Shown: in pieces, positions 46,491 to 57,049 of the stretch
How the letters are laid out: every line of letters begins with the position of its first letter
How positions within the stretch are numbered: position 1 is the first letter of the stretch
Assembly: GCA_951812925.1 (NCBI GenBank)
Contig: OX638372.1
Span: forward strand, 51,425,722 to 51,489,721
Origin: Calliopum simillimum
Taxonomy: Eukaryota > Arthropoda > Insecta > Diptera > Lauxaniidae
DNA: 64,000 nt
Direction: 5' to 3'
Translations under genes and position numbers: made by a program
Notes under the pieces: model-generated
What the model saw: the letters and a program-made list of their open reading frames with translations, nothing else
Told to the model about the DNA's origin: nothing
Database searches by the model: none

Positions 46491-48120
46491 AATTGAGGCG
46501 TTGCGTGCAATAACGCCCCAAGTCGAAAAATGGCATTTCGAGATAATTCAATTTAAAGTTTTTAAATGCTGATAAAAAGAACAAACCATCATTCAAACCT
46601 TGGAAAACAAATTTATTCAATTAAACCTAATAAAATGAGTAAATAATTACCGCTAACACATAATACTAACGCATATTGACAGAATTATCGAAGAAGGAAA
46701 AACTTAAATTGTAGGGCGTTTTTGCATAAATCCATTTGACTATCACTGTAGTAACGTTAGCATTTTGCTTGGGAAACCGGCAAAACTGTTCCGATTTTAA
46801 TGATTTTTTTTTTTAAATGAGGGAAATGAAATATACTTTCACCCCAATTATTTATAAATGTGCGTTTTTGTTTATTTCTTTAAAATTTTAATATTATAAA
46901 ATGCACGCATACATTTGCATCTACATAAGTTTTGCACCTGATAACGTTAGCATTTTGCTTGGCAAACCGGTAAAACTGTTCTGATTTTAATGATTTTTTT
47001 TTTTAAATGAGGGGAATGAAATATACTTTCACCGTAATTATTTATAAATGTGCATTTTTGTTTATTTCTTTAAAATTTTATAAAATGCATGCATACATTG
47101 CATCTAAGTTTTGCACCTGGTAAATATTTTTTTTGTAAACGGTTATAGAGATTTTAACGAAATTTGTTACAATGTTTTATATTAGTATAATATTAAGACT
47201 GGGATAAATTCAAACCCTGTAGATACTCATAGAAAGGCTTAGCAAATTCTTTAAAATTAGAATTTATTGGGCAATATTTCGCAAATGGTGGCTCAGTTTG
47301 GTAGACAAATGCTGATTATAAATAGCGAAATGTGGATGAGATGGCAAGAGTGTCACACCCACTTTTAAAGGCTTGAATATTTTGATTCAATATTACACAA
47401 AAGCGGCGCTATGGATTTTAATGAATTTGTAGAATATTGAAATCAAAAAAAATTTTCGAATTCTTGTCTTTTTTTACTCTTTTGACTATAACTTATTTTA
47501 GATCAAAGATAGGAAAAGACAAAATTTAATAAAAAATAAGGAGATAAAGTTTCCTTTAAAATGCTTTATCGAAAAATTTCTTAGGCTACAAATTTATCGA
47601 TATATGGTCACTCAAACATAGCAATTTTTTTACCCAGCCGGAAAAATGGATTTAATTCAAAAGCAAGGTATTGTACCTTACGACAAAAAAGTATATTACG
47701 CAGAAAATGCTTGGAATCGTCCAAAAAATATGTGTGAATTTTTTCGAACATTTTATAATTTTTCAAAATTTGGCTAAAAAAAAAAAAAAAAAATCTAAAT
47801 AAAATCACACGTACTCTTAGGACAATTCTAAGCATTTTTTGCCATATATAGTTTTTTCGCTCGGCACCTTGGTTTTGAGTAAAAACCTTTTATTCCTACC
47901 GCGAACTGATTTATGCAAAAACGCCCCAAGTCGCACTACGTCCTTCTTGCACGCAACTCTTTAAACAGTATATATATATTGCTCTACCACATTCTGTGAT
48001 CGTAATTGGAAGTTGAAATTAAGTACACATATATTTGAGGACCCAAGCTTTTCAAAAAAGCGATGGGCGCAAAAACGCCCTAAGTCGACTTAGGGCGTTA
48101 ATGCACGCAACGCCTCAATT
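46491..48120. mobile_element. Inverted-repeat element inserted in the minisatellite
   Basis: The ends are AATTGAGGCGTTGCGTGCA plus ATAACGCCCCAAGTCG and their inverted counterparts at 48086-48120. AATT may be a 4-bp target duplication or part of the repeat, since it is itself palindromic. A second inverted pair lies inside (GGGCGTTTTTGCATAAATC near 46714 and its inverse near 47905). A perfect 26-bp palindrome sits at 48074-48099 (AACGCCCTAAGTC and its complement). The shared foldback hairpin core is at 47655-47880. No transposase is present. Confidence 0.75.
46751..47122 (+). repeat. Two-copy tandem repeat, unit 190 bp
   Basis: The copies start at 46751 (GTAACGTTAGCATTTTGCTT) and 46941 (ATAACGTTAGCATTTTGCTT). 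They stay aligned through AAATGAGG..ATGAAATATACTTTCACC and TTTTGCACCTG, with a few substitutions and small deletions in the second. Confidence 0.9.
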
Positions 48121-48299
48121 TTTTTTAATCAAATGGGTCCAAAACGCCTGCAAGTGGTCAGGGACGTCCTTGATAGTTTCGTATTCAATTTTGCCCTCAG
48201 TTTCTGTGAGGCAATTTTTGCTCCCAATTAGCTTGAAACTATTAAAACAAGTGGCGCTTTCCAGCTCAAATTTTTCGAAGTTTGCAAAGCACAAAATAA

Positions 48300-49163
48300 A
48301 GTTAAGGGTGTTACTTTTGGCCTGGCCAAAAAATAAATAACCTACACTGCAGTATTTTGAAAATTTTACTTACATGAGAAGTGCCACGCCCTCTTGTCCA
48401 AGTTCACACAGTTTTTGCTCAGAGCTTGCATTTATAGTTTTTAGTGATTGAGTGACATTTGGTTTTGAAGCTTTTGCTTATATAGGAGGTGCCACGCCCT
48501 CTGGTCCGAGTAGGTATAGCTTAAACTTGGAGTGTGCATTCATAGTCTTTAGTATTTGAGTGAAACTTGGTTGGATTATCTCAAAATACTCTTTCGGCAT
48601 AGCATTTGGAAACTTTTGCTTATATGGGAGGTGCCACGCCTCCTTGCCCGATTTCATACCATTTTTGTTGAGAGCTTTTATTTAAAATTCTTAGTGTCTG
48701 AGTCAAATTTGCTTTGAATATCTCAAAAAACGTTTGCTTTTATGGGAGGTGATACACCCTCTTGTCCAAATTCGCTCAGTTTTTTTTTCAGAGCTTGCGC
48801 TTACAATTTGTAGTATTTATGTGTATTTTGGTTGCATTGTCGTGAAAAATACTCCAAAAATTGCATTTTGAATATATTTTGTGTATGGGCGGTAGGCGTG
48901 TCCGTTGACCGATTTCGCTCATTTTCAATCTTACGAGCTAACTTTGACGACGGAGGTAGTGTATTAAATTTCATTGTATTATCTTGCTCAGTTTTTCCAA
49001 AAAGTGTATTTCAACTCACAGCCAGCCAGACAGGCGGACATGGCTAGACCGACTCTAGAGGTGACGCTGATCAAGAATATACATACTTTTCTATATCTGC
49101 CACACCTCCTTCTCTGCGTTACAAATGGAAGGACAAAGTGAATATACCCTGGGTGAAGGGTAT
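48300..49163 (+). mobile_element. HINE copy G
   Basis: The 5' end is slightly degraded (AGTTAAGGGTGTTAC), followed by TTTTGGCCTGGCCAAAA. It has four to five tandem units and a tail with GGCGTGTCCGTTGACCGATT, a very short CCAG run, the core variant CTAGACCGACTCTAGAGG, and the end GGGTGAAGGGTAT. The shortened CCAG/AGAC tract shows that the microsatellite part varies between copies. Confidence 0.85.
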
Positions 49164-49479
49164 AAAAATTGGCACTTTTCAGAAAAAAAAATCCCGTGGC
49201 TCTCACAACCATTCAGTGCAAAACAAGTCTTCTACAAAACGTTTGTGTTTCACCCACCTTTCCAAATCTAAAAATGGAAATAAAAATAACATTTAAAATG
49301 CTACAAGAATCCAAAAACAAAAATTAAAAAAATTTATTTTTGACAAAATGGCGGAACTTAGAAAAAAAACTTCATTAATTGTTCGTAAAAACACTATACG
49401 TAATTTGATACTTTGAAGTTCCATGCCCATAACTTGCAAACATTTTTTTCCGCAAAACTAATAATAATACTCAGCACTA
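49164..49479. other. Unassigned AT-rich DNA
   Basis: Spacer between HINE G and the large foldback. Weak inverted similarity to sequence just beyond the foldback's right end (AACACTAT.. near 49390 and 52015) suggests an older palindrome outside the TA-flanked ends. Confidence 0.35.
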
Positions 49480-51911
49480 GGGTGCAGCACTTTTTCGAAA
49501 TAATGGGAAAGTTATAGGTTGCATCAAAGATTATCTTAGGAGCAGGCCTTATTACAAAGACTGCATATTTAGTTTTGGTCAAAACCCCCGAAAAGATGGC
49601 CCGCCCGGGGCTTGAATGAAGGTCTAAACGACAAAAATCATTGTTTTTTCGCAGTTTTTTTTTATTTAATCTCAAAAACCACGAAACTATTGGTAGTAAT
49701 TCTTCCTAAATCTTTGAAAAGGATTAATTTTCTACATTTTTTGTTTCTTTCTCATTGCTCTACAGTGAAGTTTGCCCTATGGAAGTCCCGGAAGAAGTTA
49801 AAATTTTTTGATTCAAAAAACGGTTTTTATCCTATAACTCAAGATACAAGAGACACATAAAAACTTTAGAGCTCAATAAATGTAGGAAATCTGCTTTCCT
49901 ATAGTTTTGCTTTGAAATCTTGATTCCAAAAGTAAACGGTTTTCCGCTAGAGGCCGAAATTTGTTAAAAATAATTGTGTATCATGAAAAACCGACCTTTT
50001 ATTGTTTGGTTTTAAAATATACCCAAACATTTTATTAGAAACTAATGAAAAAACTAAAAGCTTCTAAACATGGTCTTTAGAATGGAAATCGGATTGAAAT
50101 TGCGCGAGATATGATAATTCTTACATACTTGGTATTTTTTGTAAAATTCTAATTTTGGGTATTTTTGTTTCACAGTGTGTTTTGCATCCACAACTTAAGA
50201 CTTTTTTATAATTATTACTTTACGTTAAAGGACGATAAACAGCGCAACTTTCAGGATCAAGAATATCAAAATCGGTTTGTAGTTTCCTTGCGAATTTCAG
50301 CCTGAGAGTTTGGATTTTTTTCCATTTTTGTCAAATACGGCTTTTTTTGAGTATGAGCGACTGTATACCCTAAATACCGTAAAAAATGTGTACTATTATA
50401 TCTCAAGAACTGTAGGAAATATATTTTGCTATATTTTGGTCCTGATAGTCATCTTTCCACAGCTAATAGTTTGTGCCCTAGAGGCCGATTTTTGTGATAA
50501 AAAAAATCGAATTTTAAGAAATTTTTATTTCGAAGTGACCTATTGATGTTTTTGCTTGCAAATTTTCCAAAAATTTTAAAAAGGCACATAAGAAAAAGTT
50601 AAAAGCTTTCAAACGTAGTCTTTAAAAAAGAAATCGGTTGGAATCTACGCAAGATGTAAAAGTTATAAGAGAGAGACATAAGAGTATTTTTTTATTGTAC
50701 AGATATGATTTTTGGCTATTTTTTGTATCTCAGAGTATATAAAAACTGTCATATCTTGCGTAAATTTTAATCGATTTCTATTCTAAGGACTACGTTTGAA
50801 AGCTTTTAAACTTATCTTAAATTTTTTACAAAAATTTTGGGGAAAATTTGCAAGCAAAAACATCAAAAGGTTGCTTCGAAATAAAAATTTCTTAAAATTC
50901 AATTTTTTTTATCACAAAAATCGGCCTCTAGGGCACAAACTATTAGCTATGGAAAGATGACTATCAGGACCAAAATATAGCAAAACATATTTCCTACAGT
51001 TCTTGAGATATAATAGTACACATTTTTTACGGTATTTAGGGTATACAGTCGCTCATACTCAAAAAAAGGCGTATTTGACAAAAATTGAAAAAAATCCAAA
51101 CTCTCAAGCTGAAATTCGCAAGGAAACTACAAACCGATTTTGATATTCTTGGTCCTGAAAGTTGCGCTGTTTATCGTCCTTTAACGTAAAGTAATAATCA
51201 TAAAAAAAGTCTTAAGTTGTGGATGCAAAACACGCTGTGAAACAAAAATATCCAAAATTAGAACTTTACAAAAAATACCAAGTATATAAGAATTATCATA
51301 TCTCGCGCAATTTCAATCCGATTTCCATTCTAAAGACCATGTTTGGAAGCTTTTAATTTTTTCATTAGTTTCTAATCAAATTTTTGTTTATATTTTAAAA
51401 CCAAACAATAAAAGGTCGCTTTTTCATGATACACAATTATTTTTAACAAATTTCGGCCTCTAGCGGAAAACCGTTTACTTTTGGATTCAAGATTTCAAAG
51501 CAAAACTATAGGAAAGCAGATTTCCTACATTCATTGAGCTCTAAAGTTTTTGTGTGTCTCTTGTATCTTGAGTTATAGGAAAAAAACCGTTTTTTGAATC
51601 AAAAAATTTTAACTTCTTCCGGGACTTCCATAGGGCAAACTTCACTGTAGAGCAATGAGAAAAAAACAAAAAATGTAGAAAATTAATCCCTTTCAAAGAT
51701 TTAGGAAGAATTACTACCAATAGTTTCGTGGTTTTTGAGATAAAATAAAAAAACTGCAAAAAAACAATGATTTTAGTCGTTTAGACCTTTAGCCCCGGGC
51801 GGGCCATCTTTTCGGGGGTTTTGACCAAAACTAAGTATGCAGTTTTTGTTTTAAGATCTTAATCTATGATAATTTTTGATGCACTAATTTTTTTTGAATT
51901 TTGCTGCACCT
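49480..51911. mobile_element. Very large foldback element (arms of about 1.2 kb), TA flanks
   Basis: The ends GGGTGCAGCA and inverted AGGTGCAGCA are bordered by TA (49478-49479, 51912-51913). Each arm is about 1.2 kb and they meet near 50700 with little or no loop. Paired blocks include CCCGAAAAGATGGCCCGCCC, GGAAGTCCCGGAAGAAGTT, TCGGCCTCTAG-type GCTAGAGGCCGAAA, GGACGATAAACAGCGCAAC and CTCATACTC-type GAGTATGAGCGACTGTATAC. Arm identity is high over most of the length. Mirror-image ORFs (49612-49860 and 51541-51759) follow from the symmetry. No transposase is encoded. Confidence 0.92.
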
Positions 51912-51913
51912 TA

Positions 51914-53921
51914 CTCAGCGCCTAGAACAATTCTGTTAATTTTTATGAAAATCTTAGAACCCTACTGCAAATTTCGAAAAATATGAGCTGGAAAGCGTCA
52001 AATGGTAAAAAATAGTGTTGGATAGCTTACAAATATTTTGCGGATAGGAGAAGTTGTTATGATCGTTTTCCTATGAAGCTAAGACCGTGAATTTTATCAC
52101 AAGGTTCTTCTAATGGAGTAATGTAATAAAATAAGAAATTGAAAAATACGATTTTTGAGATAGGATAGTTAACAATTAACAGGATCATGTATCTTCAAAA
52201 AAACTAGTAAATTCCATTAAAACTATTGTTTCATAAGTTGATAGCTTTTTAAAAATAAAATATAACAATTTAAGAACAAAATTTCATATTATTATACAGA
52301 TTAATCTCATATTACTTGGGTGGCATGGCTTAAAAATGCAAAACTTTTTAACAAGTCCCGTGTAAGAAGAAAGCAAATATATATCAATTTGCGTCAGCCA
52401 AAACATATGATCTCAAATGTCAACTCAATAACTGGAGCGTAAAATTGAAAAACCAAATAAAATGCGAAATCTCAATATTGATTTTCAACAATATTGATAA
52501 ATATATAATGTAAACATAAAGATTAAAGGCAGTCACCAATTGACTCCATAATGTTGCTGGATGGATTATTTTAGTATTGTACAATAAACAAAAAAAAAAA
52601 AGTATATGAACAAAAAGTTTTTTTGCTTTCGATAAATCGGCAAATCTATTTAGCTTTTAGCTCTTTAGATTGATGTTATGTATCGCGTTATCTTTGACAT
52701 TTCTACAGTCGTACTTTCTCTCAGCTTCTCTCATTATGGCATGAACTTTCAATTGACAGTTTTTGGGGGTGGTGATGATCTTTGTGAAGACGACGACGAC
52801 GGCTACAAATAATTTGTACTAAAATCGGTTGATTTTTTTCAATTCAACTGATTATAATTTTTACAAACACAAATTATACAACAACAACAATTGTAGAATC
52901 ACAGTAATTACAATGACAATAAAAGTAGCAACATATAACAACAACAAAAACAACAATAACAATATATATATGTGTATAGAAAATACAAATAGTAACGTGC
53001 AAATACAGAAGCTCCAACCATACATACTTATGTACTAACTATGCAGCTACTGAAGCTTTAATCTGGACTTGAGTTTGAGTTGAGGTTTTTTTTCTTTTTT
53101 TTTTTCATTTAGTCAACACAGACTACGAGCGCTATCTCTCTATTGTTGTTGTTGTTGTTATTGTATTTTTGTTGTAGTTGGATGGTTTCAATTTTTTGAA
53201 CTTGGCTTCGAAAGTAAAAATTGAATTGAAAATTCAGTCGCTTTGTTAGAGTTGACGATGCCGCATCGATTTAACGGATTGGCTTAAAAGAGCAGAAAAT
53301 CGAAAACAATTCGGTACGGTTTGTGAGTTATATGTTTAGTAGAAGTGCTGAATGTAGTCAAAGATGACATTGCGTTTTTAAAATTTGCAAAATAGTGAGA
53401 AAAGACAATAATTTTTTTGAAAAAAAAAACGTAAGCGTGCAAACTTTAGAGTATGATCAATGGATAAAGTATTGATTTTTGAAAATGATAAAAGAAAAAT
53501 TTTTTAAATAAAACAAAAAAAAATAAAAATTAAAACAAAAAATTAAATTTAAAATACGGAAGTGGAATCGTGTAGCAAGAATTAAATATATTGAACTATG
53601 TATGTGAAAATGATCAAATAACTGATAACAAGATCAATAATTGTCATAAACTTTTCAATAACAAAATTTATAGTTTTGTGAAAATATTCACATTCCAAAT
53701 TTGAAAAAAAAAAACAAACAATAAATAAAACTTGAATTAAAAACTTAAAATTAAAAAAAAGCACCCAAAGTAGAAAGAGCCTGATGGACTTGAGCATGCA
53801 ATATATAAGTACAGAAAACATTGCTCAGTCTCTTATACACGAGACCACAAATAGCTAAAACTTTATTGATTCAATGTGCAGTAGAGCGCCGACAAGATAT
53901 ATGAAATGTGCAAAGTTGAGG
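51914..53921. other. Unassigned AT-rich DNA with CAA/GTT repeats
   Basis: CAA-type tracts at about 52878-52960 and GTT at about 53142-53160. A TATATAAG followed 25 bp later by TCAGTC (about 53801-53828) resembles a core promoter but is short-spaced and unsupported by any downstream gene. No coding gene seen. Confidence 0.4.
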
Positions 53922-54450
53922 ATTTGTTTGCTCCCCGTCCATTTCCTGAAACTAGAGGTCAAAAAAATAAGATATCAAAAAAAAATTAGGAATCGGTAGT
54001 GTAAAAAACCCAGCCGGTTTTCGATCAAAGGTCGAAAAATTGACTAAAAAAAGACAAGTCACTTCGACCTCCCGATACTTCGAAACTATTATTTTTTTCG
54101 TAATGTTTTTAAGACAACTTTTGTAGAGAATGACTAGGTCAACATTATCCTCTAAGAAAGTTTCAAAAATTAAATTTGTTGCTGTTTCAGTACAAAAATT
54201 TAAAATTTTCATATCTTTTTGCTATAAATTTGTTTTTTTTTATAATTTTCAAAGGGCGGAATATTTGTTATGGAATTTAAATGTTGTAGGGAATTAAATT
54301 TTGATTAATTTAGAAAAAAAAGTATCTAAAAATATTAAGTTTTAAGGTATGGAGTCGGTATCAAATTTTGGAAAAAATTAAGTATATTAATTTTTTCCTT
54401 TTATTCGCTTTTTTATTGGATGCAAGAAAATTTATTGCTAGTTATTATTA

Positions 54451-54593
54451 AATGCATCATTTAGAACTGCTTTTTGCCTTCAAAATGAGCTATGAAATTG
54501 TTTTGTGCGAAATCATGAAAGTTAAATATCATGTGTGGATTCTCTATAGCAATTGCCATTTTGAAGAAGAAGAACAGTACTAAATGATGCATT
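54451..54593. mobile_element. 143-bp MITE with TA target duplication
   Basis: The TIRs AATGCATCATTTAGAACTG and inverted AATGCATCATTTAGTACTG differ at one base and are flanked by TA on both sides. The interior is short and non-coding. It lies in the apex region of the surrounding foldback. Confidence 0.75.
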
Positions 54594-55309
54594 TAATAGA
54601 AAAGACCAAAACGATTTCACGCGTGTTCCATATGACCTTAAAAATCTTGTTTTTTAAACATTAGGGGTAAGATATCTCACAAACCATAAGGGATGCAGCA
54701 ATTTTGCTTCCAGTTCCGCATTAAGCATCAATAAATAAATCTAAAATTACTATTTTGGTTTTGGTTTGTTATGGTTTTTTTAAAATACGGTTTTCCGACC
54801 TCATTTTAAAAACCATTCGATGAACCAATTTTGAAAACTTTTTTTTTCTTATTCAGCAATTGCTCAAGTGTAATTTAACATCTTTGTGCAGTTCACGACA
54901 ACTTGATTTAAATTTTTTCCTGGGCTGCGTGCACGAAATTCGAAATTTTCGATTTTCTCTGCTGCAACAGCCCAAAAACGCACTAAAACGAAAAAAAAAT
55001 ATTCTATTTTCTTGTTCAGCGACCCCAAATTAGTTTAGAAGATATGACTACCCAAATGGTTTCTTATCAAATTATAAATTAAGAAGAAAAAAATAAAAAA
55101 ATTCAGTGAATAAAGATAATTTTGGAATTGGAATTGGAAAAAAATTCATATTTTCTTAACTTCGAAACGGGCTCTATTTCTTAAAAACTAATATTTTTTT
55201 ATAAATTTTTTTTTTAAATTACATAATCAACATTTAATTTCCTACATCATTAGAATTACAGAGCAAATATTCTGCACTTTAAAAATTACAAAAAACCAAT
55301 TTATATAAA

Positions 55310-56173
55310 ACTAGTAAGGGTGTAAAATTTGGCCTGGCCAAACATTAAATACCATACACTGCAGTATTTTTGTCCAGAGCTTGCACTTACAGTTTTTAGT
55401 GTCTGAGTGAAAAACGTTTTCAGTATAGCGTTTTGAAGCTTTTGCTTATATAGGAAGTACCACGCCCTCTTGTCCGAGTTCGTTTAGATTTAGCTTAGAG
55501 CGTGCATTTATAGTCTTTAGTATTTGAGTGAAGTTTGGTTGGATTATCTCAAAAAACTCTTTCAGTATAGCATTTTGGAACTTTTGCTTGTATGGGAGGT
55601 GCCACGCCCCCTTGTCCGATTTCACCTAATTTTTGTTGAGAGCTTTCATTTATGATTCTTAATTTCTGAGTCAAATTTGGTTTGAATATCTCAAAAAACT
55701 CTTTCAGTATAACGTTTTAAAGCTTTTGCTTATATGGGAGGTGCCACGCCCTCTTGTCCGAAAACGTTTGGTTTTTTCTCAGAGATTGCGCTTATAAATT
55801 TTAGTATTTATGCGTATTTTGTTTGCATTGTCGTGAAATTGCATTTTGAATATATTTTTTGTATTGGCGGTAGGCGTGTCCGTTAACCGATTTCGCTCAT
55901 TTTCAATCCCCCGAGCTATCTTTGACGACGGAGGCAGTGTACCAAATTTCATTGAATTATCTTGCTCAGTTTTCCCAAAAAGTGTACTTCAACACACAGC
56001 TAGCCAGCCAGCCAGCCAGCCAGCCAGCCAGACAGACGGACAGACGCACATGGCTATATCGTCTCAGGAGGTGACGCTGATGAAGAATATATAAACTTTT
56101 CTATATCTGCCACGCCTCCTTCTCTGCGTTACAAACGGAAGGACAAAGTGAATACACCCTGGGTGTAGGGTAT
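55310..56173 (+). mobile_element. HINE copy H, nested in a foldback arm
   Basis: Starts ACTAGTAAGGGTGT and ends GTAGGGTAT. About four tandem units; the tail has a longer CCAG run, AGACAGACGGACAGACGCAC, and the core ATGGCTATATCGTCTCAGG. Its flanks (CTTTTT-type and TTTATATAAA on the minus strand) correspond to one uninterrupted run of T in the opposite arm, again consistent with insertion into T's without duplication. Confidence 0.88.
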
Positions 56174-56455
56174 AAAAAGTCATGAAAATTTTCTTATAAA
56201 ATTGAAATTTTTGTACCGAAACAGCAACAAATTTAATTTTTGGACCAAAACTTTCTAAGAAGATAATGTTGACATCACGAAAAACTGAATAGTTTTGAAG
56301 CAACGGGCAGTCAAAGCGACTTGCCTTTTTTAGTCAATTTTTCGACCTTTGATCGAAAACCGGCTGGGTTTTTTCCACTACCGATTCCTAATTTTTTTTT
56401 GAGATCTTATATTTTTAACCTCTAGTTTCAGGAAATGGACGGCGAGCAAACAAAT

Positions 56456-57047
56456 TTACAATTTGGCTTATATGGACGCTCTAATGTGCAGTGTCCGTTA
56501 CCCCAACACCTTTATCATGTCTTTCTATTCAAAGTTTTTATAGCCAACTATAAGGGTTTCGAACATCCTATTTACGAACTTCGTTTTTTCTATCACGTCA
56601 AATTCAGAGTTTTCTTTGCTGAAAGTGTTAAAATTGCTGTTGTGGGGCTTATTTGATGCTAAATTACAAGTGTACTTGCATTTAGCGTTGCCATCCGTCC
56701 TCTTTTTTCCCGGACCTTCCTCTTTTTTTTTGTGTTTTAGGGGCGTCTGGGCTCTTCGTTTGTTTGTGTCGGGTGTAAATTTAACGTCCAGAAAAATTCC
56801 TCATTTTTTCCATAAAAGGAATTTTTCAATCAAATACTGTGAACGCATATAAAAATTTTCGAATCACAAATTCAATTGTGTTTTTGTAGGAGTAAGAATG
56901 AGTGAACGAATAAAATGAGAATGTTTGTGACAAAACCATACTTTACTTGCCAAAGGTCAACATTGATATTTTGCTCCTTCCGGATAAAGGGCAAAATTCT
57001 GAAGCGAATGATTCCAAAATCGACAAAATATTAAAAATTCAAAAATG
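56456..57047. other. Unassigned DNA
   Basis: No gene is supported. ORFs of 63-78 codons between 56435 and 57148 lack domains and overlap on both strands. Confidence 0.4.
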
Positions 57048-57049
57048 TA

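Larger units (their letters stand above)
53922..56455. mobile_element. Foldback element containing a nested HINE and a nested MITE
   Basis: The ends ATTTGTTTGCTCCCCGTCC and inverted ATTTGTTTGCTCGCCGTCC lead into long arms with paired blocks CCATTTCCTGAAACTAGAGG, GCCGGTTTTCGATCAAAGGT and GTTGCTGTTTC, and continuing beyond the nested HINE (TAGGGAATTAAA / TTTAATTTCCTA). The right arm is interrupted at 55310-56173 by HINE copy H. The loop region contains the small MITE at 54451-54593. Without the insertions it is about 1.5 kb. No transposase ORF. Confidence 0.85.

Noticed and set aside
49612..51759. Two similar ORFs on opposite strands (49612-49860 and 51541-51759)
   Set aside because: They are the same sequence in the two arms of the foldback; symmetry, not a gene pair.
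53795..53830. TATATAAG plus TCAGTC as a core promoter
   Set aside because: The spacing (about 25 bp) is shorter than usual, no downstream exon is visible, and AT-rich DNA gives such matches often.
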